The notes under the pieces: generated by a model
What the model was told of the DNA's origin: nothing
Seen by the model: the letters and a program-made list of their open reading frames with translations, nothing else
The model's database searches: none
In this document: positions 40,559 through 49,108 of the stretch, one piece after another
How the letters are laid out: each line of letters opens with the position of its first letter
Position numbering within the stretch: the first letter of the stretch is position 1
DNA from: Fibrobacter sp.
GTDB lineage: Bacteria > Fibrobacterota > Fibrobacteria > Fibrobacterales > Fibrobacteraceae
Direction of reading: 5' to 3'
Assembly (NCBI GenBank): GCA_024399015.1
Contig: JAKSIC010000018.1
Span: forward strand, 1-59,807
DNA: 59,807 nucleotides
Translations under genes and position numbers: made by a program

Positions 40559-41140
40559 ATGAACAAGGAAGAACTTAAAGAAAAATACGGCAAGAAGCGT
40601 GTGCCACACCAGTGGCGCGGTACGGACTTTGTTTCCGCACAGATTTGTACTTTCTTCGGTTCTGGAATGAGCCCCAAGGCTCCAGGCACTATGGGAAGCT
40701 TGGCTGCAGCGATTGTCGCCTACCCCATGGCATTGCTGTTTGCAAAGATGGGATGCCCAGACCTTGTGTTCGCAGGCAACAACGCCGGTTTGAACATCGC
40801 ATTTTTCGCTGCAGCCCTCGTTGTTTTCTTCGCTGCAATCCCCTTTGTGAAGAAAGCCATGAAGGACACCCAGACAGAAGATCCGGGCTGGATCGTCATC
40901 GACGAAGTCTGCGGAATCTTCATGACATTTGCCTTTGTGGGAACTGCCAGCCTCTTGGCTCATCCCTGGCTGTTGGCAATCGGCTTTGGGTTTTTCCGAT
41001 TCTTCGATATTTTGAAGCCCCTGGGAATCCACAAGTTCGAAGCCTTCCCCGGCGCATGGGGCGTTATGGCAGATGATTTGCTGGGCGGAATTTACGCCGG
41101 CATTCTCATGTTCGTGATTGTATTTGCCGCTGGACTTTAA
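40559..41140 (+). CDS. pgpA: Phosphatidylglycerophosphatase A
   Basis: A 193-residue membrane enzyme that removes phosphate from phosphatidylglycerophosphate to make phosphatidylglycerol. The PgpA pattern is visible: FFGSGMSPKAPGTMGSLAA (about residues 34-52), WIVIDEVCGIF (about 109-119), FRFFDILKPLG and GAWGVMADDLLGG (about 165-177), with three or four hydrophobic segments. The ATG at 40559 is chosen because it gives the usual N-terminus and lies after a TAnnTTTG box. Its last codons and stop are part of a 21 bp tandem duplication. Confidence 0.92.
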   Translation: MNKEELKEKYGKKRVPHQWRGTDFVSAQICTFFGSGMSPKAPGTMGSLAAAIVAYPMALLFAKMGCPDLVFAGNNAGLNIAFFAAALVVFFAAIPFVKKAMKDTQTEDPGWIVIDEVCGIFMTFAFVGTASLLAHPWLLAIGFGFFRFFDILKPLGIHKFEAFPGAWGVMADDLLGGIYAGILMFVIVFAAGL

Positions 41141-41167
41141 CTATTCGCCGCTGGACTTTAACTATTC
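41126..41167. repeat. 21 bp tandem duplication at the pgpA stop
   Basis: A 21-base unit beginning gccgctggactttaacta occurs at 41126-41146 and again at 41147-41167, followed by a partial third unit. It duplicates the last four codons and stop of pgpA. Confidence 0.85.
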
Positions 41168-41182
41168 GCCGCGGAACACCTA

Positions 41183-43534
41183 TTAGGATTCTGCTTCTAA
41201 CGGGTAGTCAAACTGTATTGTTCTTTGGGTGGCAATCTTGTCGAACTTGATTTCGTAGCAGAAATTTTCGGCGTCGATGCCTACTATGGTGCCGGCGCCC
41301 ATTATTTTATGGACAACACGGTCCCCCTCACCAAACGTAGCCGAGGGAACCATTTTGCCAACGCCGTAGCTATCCGATTCGTCGATGCCACCCTTTAGGA
41401 TGCCATCCAGGTCTTCGCCGAATTCACGCTCGCTATCTAAATGAGCAATGTGCCTGCGGGCTTCCTGGTACCATTCGTCGCTGAAGCCGCGGGCAATATC
41501 CAGTTCGTCCATGTTCATTTCCAGCAGGAAACGGGACGGATAGCGGCATTGCACATCGCCACCGGCGCTATCCTCGGAATCACTCAAGCAAAGAACGTTT
41601 TCCGCACGGGTAAATGCCACATAAGCCAGGCGGCGTTCCTCTTCCAGCTGGATCTTGTTCTTCACACGCTTCACCGGGAAACAGCCCTCGTTCAAGCCAC
41701 ACACAAACACATAAGGGAATTCCAAGCCCTTGGCGTTATGAATCGTCATGAGCTGGACCTTGTCCTTGCGGGCAGCATCCTGGGCCGAGGAATCGGCGGA
41801 ACCGCCAGAGCTGTCGTCGGAAGTGTCGGTGTCGGAGTTGGTGAACAGCACAATATTCTGCAGGTATTCATCCAGGGTGGCGTCCTCCTCAAACGTCTTC
41901 TCAAATTCCATGACCCCTTGCTTCAATTCTGCAAGATTGCTGAGGCGATCGTCGTCGCCATCCAGGCGCAGCATTTCCTCGTAGCCCGATTCGCGGAGCA
42001 TCTTGGTCAGCACATCGCTAACCGCCATTTCACCTACGCAGGCACGGTACTTTTCAATCAGCTGAACAAACTCCCCCACCTTGGTGCGGGCCATAAAGGC
42101 GGCGCAATCCAGTTCCGGTTTGTTTTCGTCGGCCGCCACGTTTTCTACCGCGGCATTTTCCGCCTCGGCAGCCACATAAATTTCAAGCAGGGCATCGTAC
42201 AGGGTGAGCCCGCGACGCCCCGCATAAGCCGCCAACGCAGCCTGCTTCTTGGGGCCGAACATGCGCTTGGGCGTATTCACCACACGCATAAAGCTCAGGT
42301 CGTCGCCATAGACCAGCATGCGCAAGTAGCAAAGAACATCCTTCACCTCCTGGCGCTGGTAAAAGCCGATACCGCTGTAAACCTTGTAAGGAATATCTTC
42401 GCTCATCAAGGCCTCTTCCACCGAGCGGGACTGGGAATGCATACGGTACAAGACCGCAATATCCTTGCAAGACGCGCCCTTGTCAATAGCGCCCTTGATG
42501 CGTTCCACAATCCATTTGGCCTCGTCGCGGGTATTCTTCGCGTGGTAGAAAACCGGGGTCTTGCCCCCTTCGCGAACAGGCTTCAAAACCTTTTCGATAC
42601 GGAACTGGTTGTTCTTGATTACGGAATCGGGCACCCTCAAAATACTGGGCGTAGAACGGTAATTGTTCTGCAGCAAAATCGTTTTGCAACCCTCATGGTG
42701 ATGGTCGAATTCAAGAATACGGTTTACGTCGGCACCGCGCCACGTATAAATCGTCTGGTCCGGATCCCCCACCACAAAAAGGTTCTTGTGGTAGCTGCTG
42801 AGCAGATCCGCCAATCGGTACTGCTGGCCGTCGATATCCTGGAACTCATCCACCATCACATACATCATGCGCTTGCGCCACTTGTCAAGCTTTTCGGGGA
42901 AACGTTCCAGAATATAGAGCGTCACCAAGATCAGGTCGTCAAAATCCAGGGCAAAGTTCTTGCGCTGCTCGTAAATGTAGCGGTAATAAACCTTGTGCCA
43001 CTTGTCGGGAGCCGCACCGATCAAATCCAGCAAGCTCTCCGCATCCTTTTCGGCAAACATGGAAACGTAATCCATTTCGTTCGCCTTGCGGCCGCCAATA
43101 AAGTCCAGGGCGCTGCTGATCTTCATGTCGTTCAAGTGCAGGCCAAGCTCGGCATAGCACTTTTTTAGCAGGGACTTTTGGTCGTCCTCGTCCATGATCA
43201 TGAATTCCTTGGGATAGTTCAGAACGTGAATATCCTCCCGAAGGAACTGGACGCAAAAACCATGGAACGTGGAGATGTAACCGGAATCGTCGCCCCCCAG
43301 CATGGAACGGACACGACGCTTCATTTCGCCGGCAGCCTTGTTGGTAAAGGTCACGCAAAGGATGTTGGAGGGCGAAATGCCCATTTCCTTTGCCAAATAC
43401 AGATAGCGGTGAGTCAAAGTACGGGTCTTGCCGGAACCTGCGCCAGCAATCACGCGAACATAGCCTTCCGTAGTCTCTACGGCCAGGCGCTGTTCAGCAT
43501 CAAGTTTGGCAAGTTCAATCTCAAAATCCGTCAT
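41183..43534 (-). CDS. pcrA: UvrD/PcrA-type DNA helicase
   Basis: A 783-residue superfamily 1A helicase for DNA repair and removal of proteins from DNA. Motifs in order: GAGSGKTRTL (Walker A, about residue 32), VTFTNKAAGEM, VDEFQDID, GDPDQTIYTWRGA, NNYRS, MTIHNAKGLEFPYVFVCG (about 596) and RRLAYVAFTRA. The acidic insert around residues 560-585 (DTDTSDDSSGGSADSS) is unusual. The C-terminal region has the short UvrD-like tail GDRVVHKIMGAGTIVGID. A promoter with TTGACA and TATATT lies upstream. Confidence 0.93.
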   Translation of the reverse strand: MTDFEIELAKLDAEQRLAVETTEGYVRVIAGAGSGKTRTLTHRYLYLAKEMGISPSNILCVTFTNKAAGEMKRRVRSMLGGDDSGYISTFHGFCVQFLREDIHVLNYPKEFMIMDEDDQKSLLKKCYAELGLHLNDMKISSALDFIGGRKANEMDYVSMFAEKDAESLLDLIGAAPDKWHKVYYRYIYEQRKNFALDFDDLILVTLYILERFPEKLDKWRKRMMYVMVDEFQDIDGQQYRLADLLSSYHKNLFVVGDPDQTIYTWRGADVNRILEFDHHHEGCKTILLQNNYRSTPSILRVPDSVIKNNQFRIEKVLKPVREGGKTPVFYHAKNTRDEAKWIVERIKGAIDKGASCKDIAVLYRMHSQSRSVEEALMSEDIPYKVYSGIGFYQRQEVKDVLCYLRMLVYGDDLSFMRVVNTPKRMFGPKKQAALAAYAGRRGLTLYDALLEIYVAAEAENAAVENVAADENKPELDCAAFMARTKVGEFVQLIEKYRACVGEMAVSDVLTKMLRESGYEEMLRLDGDDDRLSNLAELKQGVMEFEKTFEEDATLDEYLQNIVLFTNSDTDTSDDSSGGSADSSAQDAARKDKVQLMTIHNAKGLEFPYVFVCGLNEGCFPVKRVKNKIQLEEERRLAYVAFTRAENVLCLSDSEDSAGGDVQCRYPSRFLLEMNMDELDIARGFSDEWYQEARRHIAHLDSEREFGEDLDGILKGGIDESDSYGVGKMVPSATFGEGDRVVHKIMGAGTIVGIDAENFCYEIKFDKIATQRTIQFDYPLEAES

Positions 43535-43561
43535 ATTTCATCCACCAACATACTGCACAAA

Positions 43562-43589
43562 ATATAGCCTATTTTGAAAGAATGTCAAG
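43562..43589 (-). promoter_or_regulatory. Promoter of the UvrD-type helicase gene
   Basis: On the minus strand TTGACA (43589-43584), 16 bases and TATATT (43567-43562), 28 bases before the start codon. Confidence 0.6.
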
Positions 43590-43605
43590 TAAAATCCAAA
43601 GTTGC

Positions 43606-43633
43606 AAAAAAGACGACCAAATAAGGCCGTCTA
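43606..43633 (-). terminator. Terminator of the FISUMP gene
   Basis: AGACGACC (43612-43619) pairs with GGCCGTCT (43626-43633) with one mismatch; the minus strand continues with a T-run. Confidence 0.75.
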
Positions 43634-43654
43634 TTCATTTCCTAGCGAAATTTT

Positions 43655-44245
43655 TTAGTCCTTCATGCACCGTACGGAGTACATGTTGGTGCTGATGTCG
43701 AAATCCCTGGAGAAATCCCCCGGAGGAGCCAGGTGCCAGCCATAGGCGTCGCCGTCTTCCTCGGTGGCGCTCCAGAAATGGGCGGAGACCCCCAGGTCGT
43801 AGAATCCGTCGGTGGCCTTCCCTGCCGGCACCACGTCAAAGCCGTAGCGGTCGGAGCCGTCCCACTTGTCGCGGGACTTGAGGCTTACCCAGGCGGCTTC
43901 CTTGCCGTCACTATCCTCAATAAAGGTCTTGAAGCGGATCCATTCCTCGTTTTCCGGAAGGTGCCAACCTGCAGGGCAAGCCTTGAGGGCGTCCTCGAAG
44001 GTATAAAGTCGACCGAACTTCTTGCAGTTTTCCTCTGAATTGTCGTAGCAGGCGCTGTTTTTGGTCTTGAAAGCCAGATTTTCGGCCATCCACAACCTTG
44101 AACCTACATATACGGTCCGGTATTCACGGCCGTCACGACCATCCCTAAAAGAGCCGGTCTGGGGAACGGCGAAACTTGGCACAAAGTTTGCAAAAACAAA
44201 TATTGTAACAGCAAAGACCCTAGAACAAAGGCGTAATTTTTTCAT
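43655..44245 (-). CDS. Fibrobacter major paralogous (FISUMP) domain protein
   Basis: A 196-residue secreted protein. After a signal peptide (MKKLRLCSRVFAVTIFVFA and on) it has the Fib_succ_major domain: GREYRTVYVGSRLWMAENLA, YTFEDALKACPAGWHLPENE, EEWIRFK, FWSATEED and SVRCMKD. The fold is related to SUMF1 and C-type-lectin-like domains; the function is unknown, though the family is hugely expanded in Fibrobacter and may bind surfaces or carbohydrates. This marker is the best single hint of the organism. The start at 44245 gives the signal peptide; a longer in-frame start at 44260 is less likely. Confidence 0.9.
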   Translation of the reverse strand: MKKLRLCSRVFAVTIFVFANFVPSFAVPQTGSFRDGRDGREYRTVYVGSRLWMAENLAFKTKNSACYDNSEENCKKFGRLYTFEDALKACPAGWHLPENEEWIRFKTFIEDSDGKEAAWVSLKSRDKWDGSDRYGFDVVPAGKATDGFYDLGVSAHFWSATEEDGDAYGWHLAPPGDFSRDFDISTNMYSVRCMKD

Positions 44246-44329
44246 TTTTTGTCCAATCAAAATTTTTATTTACAAGAAATGGAACGGTTTACAAATTTTA
44301 GGACTTTTTGCGATTCCAGTATTCCAATC

Positions 44330-44352
44330 TTTAGTTAATCTAACTAAATTTG
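44330..44352 (+). promoter_or_regulatory. Palindrome overlapping a TAnnTTTG promoter box of the porin-like gene
   Basis: TTTAGTTA (44330-44337), ATC, TAACTAAA (44341-44348) form a perfect inverted repeat whose right arm overlaps TAAATTTG (44345-44352). The start codon is 34 bases further on, with AAAGGAG in between. Confidence 0.5.
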
Positions 44353-44386
44353 GGTCACCTTATAAATATACTAAAGGAGTATAGAG

Positions 44387-45889
44387 ATGAACAAAATGAA
44401 GCTTTCTGCAATCGTCCTCGGCCTCGCTGCCGCTGGCGCATTTGCACAGAACGCCCCCGCAGCAGCTCCTGCAGCTGCTCCCGCACAGCCGGCCGCTGAA
44501 GTTAATGCAGATTCTGTAAAGGCTGCAGAAGAAGCCAAGGCTGCCGAAATCAAGAAGGCAGAAGAAGAAAAGGCCGCTGCTGAAGCCAAGAAGGCTGAAG
44601 AAGAAAAGGCCGCTGCTGAAGCCAAGAAGGCTGAAGAAGAAAAGGCTGCTGCTGAAGCCAAGAAGGCTGAAGAAGAAAAGGCCGCTGCTGAAGCCAAGAA
44701 GGCTGAAGAAGCCAAGTCCGCAGAAGCTGCTCCGGCTGCAGAAAACACCAACCCGGGCGAAGTTTCCGCTGCTGCATCCTCTGCTCTCTCCACAATCGCT
44801 GCAAGCTTGAGCGAAGGCGTTTCCGTTGCTAACGTACAGATCAAGGTTTCTGGTACCGTTGATTTGGAAGTTGTGACCAACGACGTTACTGAAGATGGCG
44901 ACCTGGAACACTACAACACCACTACTGACGCAGACTTCAATGTTGCTGTTCAGTTCAACGACAAGTGGTCCGCAAGCTTGGATCTCGCATTCGGTGACGG
45001 TGGCAACGGTTACGATGGTGCATACATCCAGTACAAGCCCGCCGACGTATTTGCGGTTAAGGTCGGTGACCTGACCTTCAGCGAAGGCGCATTCAAGTCC
45101 TACTATGGTTATGATGATCCGGCTAACAACGCTGCCGGCATGAAGGAAACCACCATCCGCGGTTTTGAAATCGATCTCGCAGGCCTGGAACTCGGCCTCG
45201 GCTTCATGAACAATGAAGTAGATGCCTACGACCTGCATGTTGCTTACGAATTCAACTACGCTGGCCAGCACCTCCGTCCGTACTTCAACTACCTGTCTCA
45301 TCAGGACAACAGCTACAATACCCTGCATGCTGGTATTGACGCAGGTTTGACCCTCGGTGGCTTCAGCTTCCGCGCTGTCTACGGCCTCCACATGGACTAC
45401 CTGATCGATAGCGACGACAAGGATGATGCAGGCGTTCGCTACACCAACAGCAAGGGTAAGGACGTTACTCCGGACTTGACATCCATGATCCACACCTTCT
45501 TGATCGAACCCAGCTTCGAAGTTAGCATGTTCGAAATCAAGACTGCAGCATTCCTCGCCCTCGTATTCGAAGGTGACAATAAAAACGTAGAAGGAGCTGC
45601 AGGCCTCGACTCCTATGGCGAAGAAGTTCCTGAATGGTTGTTCATCTACGCTGAACCGGCAATCAAGCTCGCTGGTTTCATGAAGTTGGGCATTCCTGTG
45701 GAATTCCACACCAACAGCCTCAACTCTGATGCAGAACTTTCTACCCTCGACGTAGGTGCTCGCGTCTACATCAACCCGGTTGAACACATCGACTTCACCG
45801 TATTCGGTATGATCGACCTCGGTCTCGGTGACGATACTGAAGACGACTTCGGTCTGCGCTTCGGTGCCGAAGCTGTTTACAGCTTCTAA
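44387..45889 (+). CDS. Porin-like outer-membrane protein with coiled-coil repeat
   Basis: A 500-residue protein. Signal peptide (MNKMKLSAIVLGLAAAGAFA), an Ala/Pro stretch, then four near-identical 12-residue units of the AAAEAKKAEEEK type (about residues 62-108) predicted as a long helix, and a C-terminal beta barrel (about 145-500) with alternating strands such as WSASLDLAFGDG and a final AVYSF. The helix may reach through the periplasm to peptidoglycan or form a trimer stalk, as in some porins. The ribosome binding site AAAGGAG and strong terminator suggest high expression. Confidence 0.8.
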   Translation: MNKMKLSAIVLGLAAAGAFAQNAPAAAPAAAPAQPAAEVNADSVKAAEEAKAAEIKKAEEEKAAAEAKKAEEEKAAAEAKKAEEEKAAAEAKKAEEEKAAAEAKKAEEAKSAEAAPAAENTNPGEVSAAASSALSTIAASLSEGVSVANVQIKVSGTVDLEVVTNDVTEDGDLEHYNTTTDADFNVAVQFNDKWSASLDLAFGDGGNGYDGAYIQYKPADVFAVKVGDLTFSEGAFKSYYGYDDPANNAAGMKETTIRGFEIDLAGLELGLGFMNNEVDAYDLHVAYEFNYAGQHLRPYFNYLSHQDNSYNTLHAGIDAGLTLGGFSFRAVYGLHMDYLIDSDDKDDAGVRYTNSKGKDVTPDLTSMIHTFLIEPSFEVSMFEIKTAAFLALVFEGDNKNVEGAAGLDSYGEEVPEWLFIYAEPAIKLAGFMKLGIPVEFHTNSLNSDAELSTLDVGARVYINPVEHIDFTVFGMIDLGLGDDTEDDFGLRFGAEAVYSF

Positions 45890-45930
45890 GATCCTGCAGG
45901 CCTAGTCCTGCATCGTCTTGAACAAATTAA

Positions 45931-45964
45931 AAGGCCCTGGTTTAACGACCAGGGCCTTTTTTTA
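45931..45964 (+). terminator. Terminator of the porin-like gene
   Basis: AAGGCCCTGGT (45931-45941) pairs with ACCAGGGCCTT (45947-45957), followed by T-run. One of the strongest in the window. Confidence 0.9.
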
Positions 45965-46057
45965 TATGCAAATGAAATTATGAAATCAGGCGAAGCCGGG
46001 TGTAGCGAAGCGGAGCCGAGCGAGGAGACAAAGCTCAAAGCCGTAACATCGCTTCAC

Positions 46058-47011
46058 TTAAAATTTAATCGGATACAGCCAATACCAGTGAACTTCAGGA
46101 TAAACCTGCAAAGTCGGAGCCGGCAACTTGAAGTAGTTGAGCCACTTCACCAAGGTTCTTGCCCAGCGGCTATGAGGTCTCAAGGCTTCCAGGTCGTAGT
46201 CCAAGGAAATATAGACTTCACGATGAGCGCCAGTTCTATAATCCCAGTATTCCTGAGTAAAGACACCACCATCAATACTAATACCGACAGCAAAAGCAAG
46301 CCAACTAGGATAATACTTCTGTGCAGCGGCAGGTAACAGACGATAGGGTTTAAAGGAGGCCCAGAAAGTCTGGTTTACGTAGTCATCAGTAAAGATTCCC
46401 GTTCCAGAAGCATCATGTTCCCAATCATAGTAGGCCTGGGAATTGATCCAGTAGCTCCACTTCAGGTCCACGTACTTGAACACGGGAACATAGCGTTCTG
46501 CCATAGGCAGGAAACCACCGATGGATCCAGACAAAACGTCAAAAATGCTGAAACCCCACTTAGGACCAAAACCATCCTTGATATCGATGGCGATGTGGGT
46601 CGACATGGCAGAAAGGCCTGCGAACAAGTAGGAGTTGAATTCCGAAAGACCGGACCAACGGTAACCTTCGTACAAAATCTCCGCCATGGCCACGCCGGAT
46701 GCAAAATGACCCAACTTGTCAATATTCAGGGCATAGTCAAAGTCATTCTCAAAATGGAAATGGCTGCTCTGGTCATCCCACCAACCCTTGGCAAACACGA
46801 AGATGTAAGCTGCACCATAAGCCGCGGCGGTAAAACCGAGCATTCCGGACAGTTTAGGAATGGAAATGGAGTCCTTGATATATTCCGGATCTTCGGTACG
46901 ATAGTCAAAAGTAGAATCGCGCCAATTCATGGGGCCTAGGAAATCATTTGCCTGGGCAACACCGGAGCAAATCAGGGCCGACGACAACAATGTTTTATAC
47001 AAATTCTTCAC
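46058..47011 (-). CDS. DUF2279 outer-membrane or envelope protein
   Basis: A 317-residue protein with a signal peptide (MKNLYKTLLSSALICSGVAQA). The DUF2279 features are visible: FHFENDFDYALNIDKLGHFA (about residues 86-105) and AIDIKDGFGPKWGFSIFDVL (about 140-160), with Asp, Lys and His residues conserved in the family. Its role is unknown. The start codon is GTG at 47011, five bases after TATATTTG (47017-47024, minus strand) and without a ribosome binding site, so a leaderless mRNA is likely. It is transcribed alone. Confidence 0.8.
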   Translation of the reverse strand: MKNLYKTLLSSALICSGVAQANDFLGPMNWRDSTFDYRTEDPEYIKDSISIPKLSGMLGFTAAAYGAAYIFVFAKGWWDDQSSHFHFENDFDYALNIDKLGHFASGVAMAEILYEGYRWSGLSEFNSYLFAGLSAMSTHIAIDIKDGFGPKWGFSIFDVLSGSIGGFLPMAERYVPVFKYVDLKWSYWINSQAYYDWEHDASGTGIFTDDYVNQTFWASFKPYRLLPAAAQKYYPSWLAFAVGISIDGGVFTQEYWDYRTGAHREVYISLDYDLEALRPHSRWARTLVKWLNYFKLPAPTLQVYPEVHWYWLYPIKF

Positions 47012-47016
47012 GGACG

Positions 47017-47024
47017 CAAATATA
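47017..47024 (-). promoter_or_regulatory. TAnnTTTG box five bases before the DUF2279 gene
   Basis: On the minus strand TATATTTG, CGTCC and then GTG start. Same arrangement as pgpA and xpt. Confidence 0.45.
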
Positions 47025-47049
47025 GAAACTTGAACAGGATTTTCTAGAT

Positions 47050-47077
47050 AAAAAAAAGCCAGCCTTTGCGGGCTGGC
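47050..47077 (-). terminator. Terminator of fabF
   Basis: GCCAGCC (47058-47064) pairs with GGCTGGC (47071-47077); the minus strand continues with eight T. Confidence 0.85.
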
Positions 47078-47100
47078 CTTTTCAACCGTAAACCGGTCAA

Positions 47101-48330
47101 TTAATCCTTAGCGAGGAGAACGACGCTATTGTGGCCACCGAAGCCGAAGCCATCGGACATGGCATAACGGAAGGAGTGGCTGGTGTTCTTGTTGGCGCAA
47201 ACGTCGAAGTGAATGCGTTCGTCCTGGTTGAACACGTTGGTAGTAGCGTGGATCATCTGGTTCTGGAGGGACTTGATGGTGATGATTGCTTCGAGAGCAC
47301 CAGCAGCACCAAGAGCGTGACCGATCATGCACTTAGAGGAGTTGATCTTGAGAGTGTCACGGAGACCGAAGACCTTTTCAAGAGCAGAGCATTCAGCAAC
47401 GTCGCCAAGCGGAGTAGAAGTACCGTGGGTGTTGACGTAGCCAACGTCGGAAGCAGCGATCTTAGCGTCGCGGAGAGCCATTTCGATAGCCATGCGAACG
47501 CCTTCACCGTCTTCACGAGGAGCGGACATGTGGTGAGCATCAGCGCTCATGCCAACGCCAGCAACGCGAGCGAGGATCTTTGCACCACGCTTCTGAGCGT
47601 GAGAAAGGCTTTCGAGAACGAGAACGCCAGCACCTTCACCGATAACGAAACCGTCACGATCAACATCGAACGGGCGGGATGCGGTGGTCGGATCGTCATT
47701 ACGCTTGGAGAGAGCCTTCATGGAGCAGAAACCAGCAACAGCGACTTCGTTCACGGTTTCGTCGGAACCACCAGCCAGCATGATGTCGGCACGGCCCAGG
47801 CGGATTGCGTCGTAAGCGGCTGCGATAGAGTGGTTAGAGGTTGCGCAAGCGGAGGTCACTGCGAAGCAGGGGCCCATCCAACCGATACGGTTGGAAACTT
47901 CACCAGCAGGCATATTGGTAATAGCCATCGGGATGAAGAACGGGGACACACGGCTCGGACCGCGAGTTGCGAAAGCAACGCAGGAGTCGGTGTACATCTT
48001 CATACCACCGATACCGGAACCGATGATAACACCTGCACGGGACGGATCTTCAGCAGCGGGATCGATACCAGCGTCAGCAAGAGCCTTGTATGCAGAATAG
48101 ACAGCATACTGGATGCTGCGAGAGTAGCGAGACTGGTCGCGAGCAGAGAAGTATTCGTCTGCAACGAATTCGTTAACGCTAGCAGAGAACTTGGTGGTGA
48201 ATGCGGAAGCATCAAAACGAGTGATCGGAGTGATGCCAGACTTACCTGCGAGGAGGTTGTCCCAAAGAATATCAGGGGAATTACCAAGGGCGGAAACGCA
48301 GCCCATACCGGTGATTACAACTTCTTCCAT
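47101..48330 (-). CDS. fabF: 3-oxoacyl-ACP synthase II
   Basis: A 409-residue condensing enzyme that elongates fatty acids on acyl carrier protein. The Cys-His-His site is visible: the nucleophile in TSACATSNHSI (about residue 163), NTHGTSTPLGD (about 303) and SKCMIGHALGAAGA (about 340), with the GFGFGGHN glycine loop near the end. The start has no strong ribosome binding site. No acpP or other fab gene lies next to it, so it is probably expressed alone. Confidence 0.95.
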   Translation of the reverse strand: MEEVVITGMGCVSALGNSPDILWDNLLAGKSGITPITRFDASAFTTKFSASVNEFVADEYFSARDQSRYSRSIQYAVYSAYKALADAGIDPAAEDPSRAGVIIGSGIGGMKMYTDSCVAFATRGPSRVSPFFIPMAITNMPAGEVSNRIGWMGPCFAVTSACATSNHSIAAAYDAIRLGRADIMLAGGSDETVNEVAVAGFCSMKALSKRNDDPTTASRPFDVDRDGFVIGEGAGVLVLESLSHAQKRGAKILARVAGVGMSADAHHMSAPREDGEGVRMAIEMALRDAKIAASDVGYVNTHGTSTPLGDVAECSALEKVFGLRDTLKINSSKCMIGHALGAAGALEAIITIKSLQNQMIHATTNVFNQDERIHFDVCANKNTSHSFRYAMSDGFGFGGHNSVVLLAKD

Positions 48331-48545
48331 ATTAACCCACTTGTTATAGTTGAGGTTCCTTGTGATTTACGCCACAATATAGCAATTAAAAACATTACGC
48401 AAAGTTGTTTTTAATGTTACGCAAGCCGATTTTACCCAAATTTACGAACACAAAACAAACTGTGCTTGTTTGAATTTGACGGGCCAAAGCTAGCAAAAAA
48501 CACTTAAAAATAAAACCCTAAAAGATGTTTTCCCGATGAAATAGC

Positions 48546-48553
48546 TAAATTTG
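48546..48553 (+). promoter_or_regulatory. TAnnTTTG box seven bases before orn
   Basis: TAAATTTG is followed by CCGATAT and the ATG at 48561. No Shine-Dalgarno sequence is present. Confidence 0.45.
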
Positions 48554-48560
48554 CCGATAT

Positions 48561-49106
48561 ATGGTAAGATGGAAAAGTTCCCCGAATTTGGTTTGGATGG
48601 ACCTGGAAATGTCAGGCCTCGATCCCGAAAAGGACGTTATTCTTGAAATAGCGACCATCGTGACGGATGCAAACCTGAAAACATTGGCCGAAGGTCCTGT
48701 CCTCGCTGTTCATCAGACCGAAAATGTTTTTGAAGGCATGGACGACTGGAATACTCGCCATCATAACCAAAGCGGCCTCGTAGATCGTTGCCGAAAATCC
48801 AAGTTGACCATCGAAGACTGCGAAAAAATGGTTCTGGACTTCATCAAGCCCTATACCGAATTCCGCGGCAATCTTCTCTGCGGAAACTCCATTACCCAGG
48901 ACAGACGCTTTATATATAAGTACATGCCCAAGTTGTCCAACTGGCTGAACTACCGAAATATCGACGTCAGCTCCGTTAAGGAACTGTCTTTCAGATGGTA
49001 CCCCAACCTGCCTGAGTTCCAGAAAATGGAAAACCACCAGGCCTTGGATGACATTCGCGAAAGTATTGCTGAACTAGAATATTATAGAAAGACGATTTTT
49101 AAGTAA
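48561..49106 (+). CDS. orn: Oligoribonuclease
   Basis: A 181-residue DEDDh 3'-5' exoribonuclease that finishes RNA decay by cutting 2-5 nucleotide fragments, including pGpG from c-di-GMP turnover. Motifs: WMDLEMSGLDPEKD (Exo I, residues 12-25), GNSITQDRRFIYKYMP (Exo II, about 108) and ENHQALDDIRESIAEL (Exo III, about 157, with the catalytic His and Asp). The gene begins just after a TAnnTTTG box and is followed two bases later by a penicillin-binding protein gene. Confidence 0.93.
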   Translation: MVRWKSSPNLVWMDLEMSGLDPEKDVILEIATIVTDANLKTLAEGPVLAVHQTENVFEGMDDWNTRHHNQSGLVDRCRKSKLTIEDCEKMVLDFIKPYTEFRGNLLCGNSITQDRRFIYKYMPKLSNWLNYRNIDVSSVKELSFRWYPNLPEFQKMENHQALDDIRESIAELEYYRKTIFK

Positions 49107-49108
49107 AA

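Noticed and set aside
44371-45787. Long minus-strand open frames opposite the porin-like gene
   Set aside because: They are shadows of an Ala/Glu/Lys-rich coding sequence; the plus-strand product has signal peptide, barrel, ribosome binding site and terminator.
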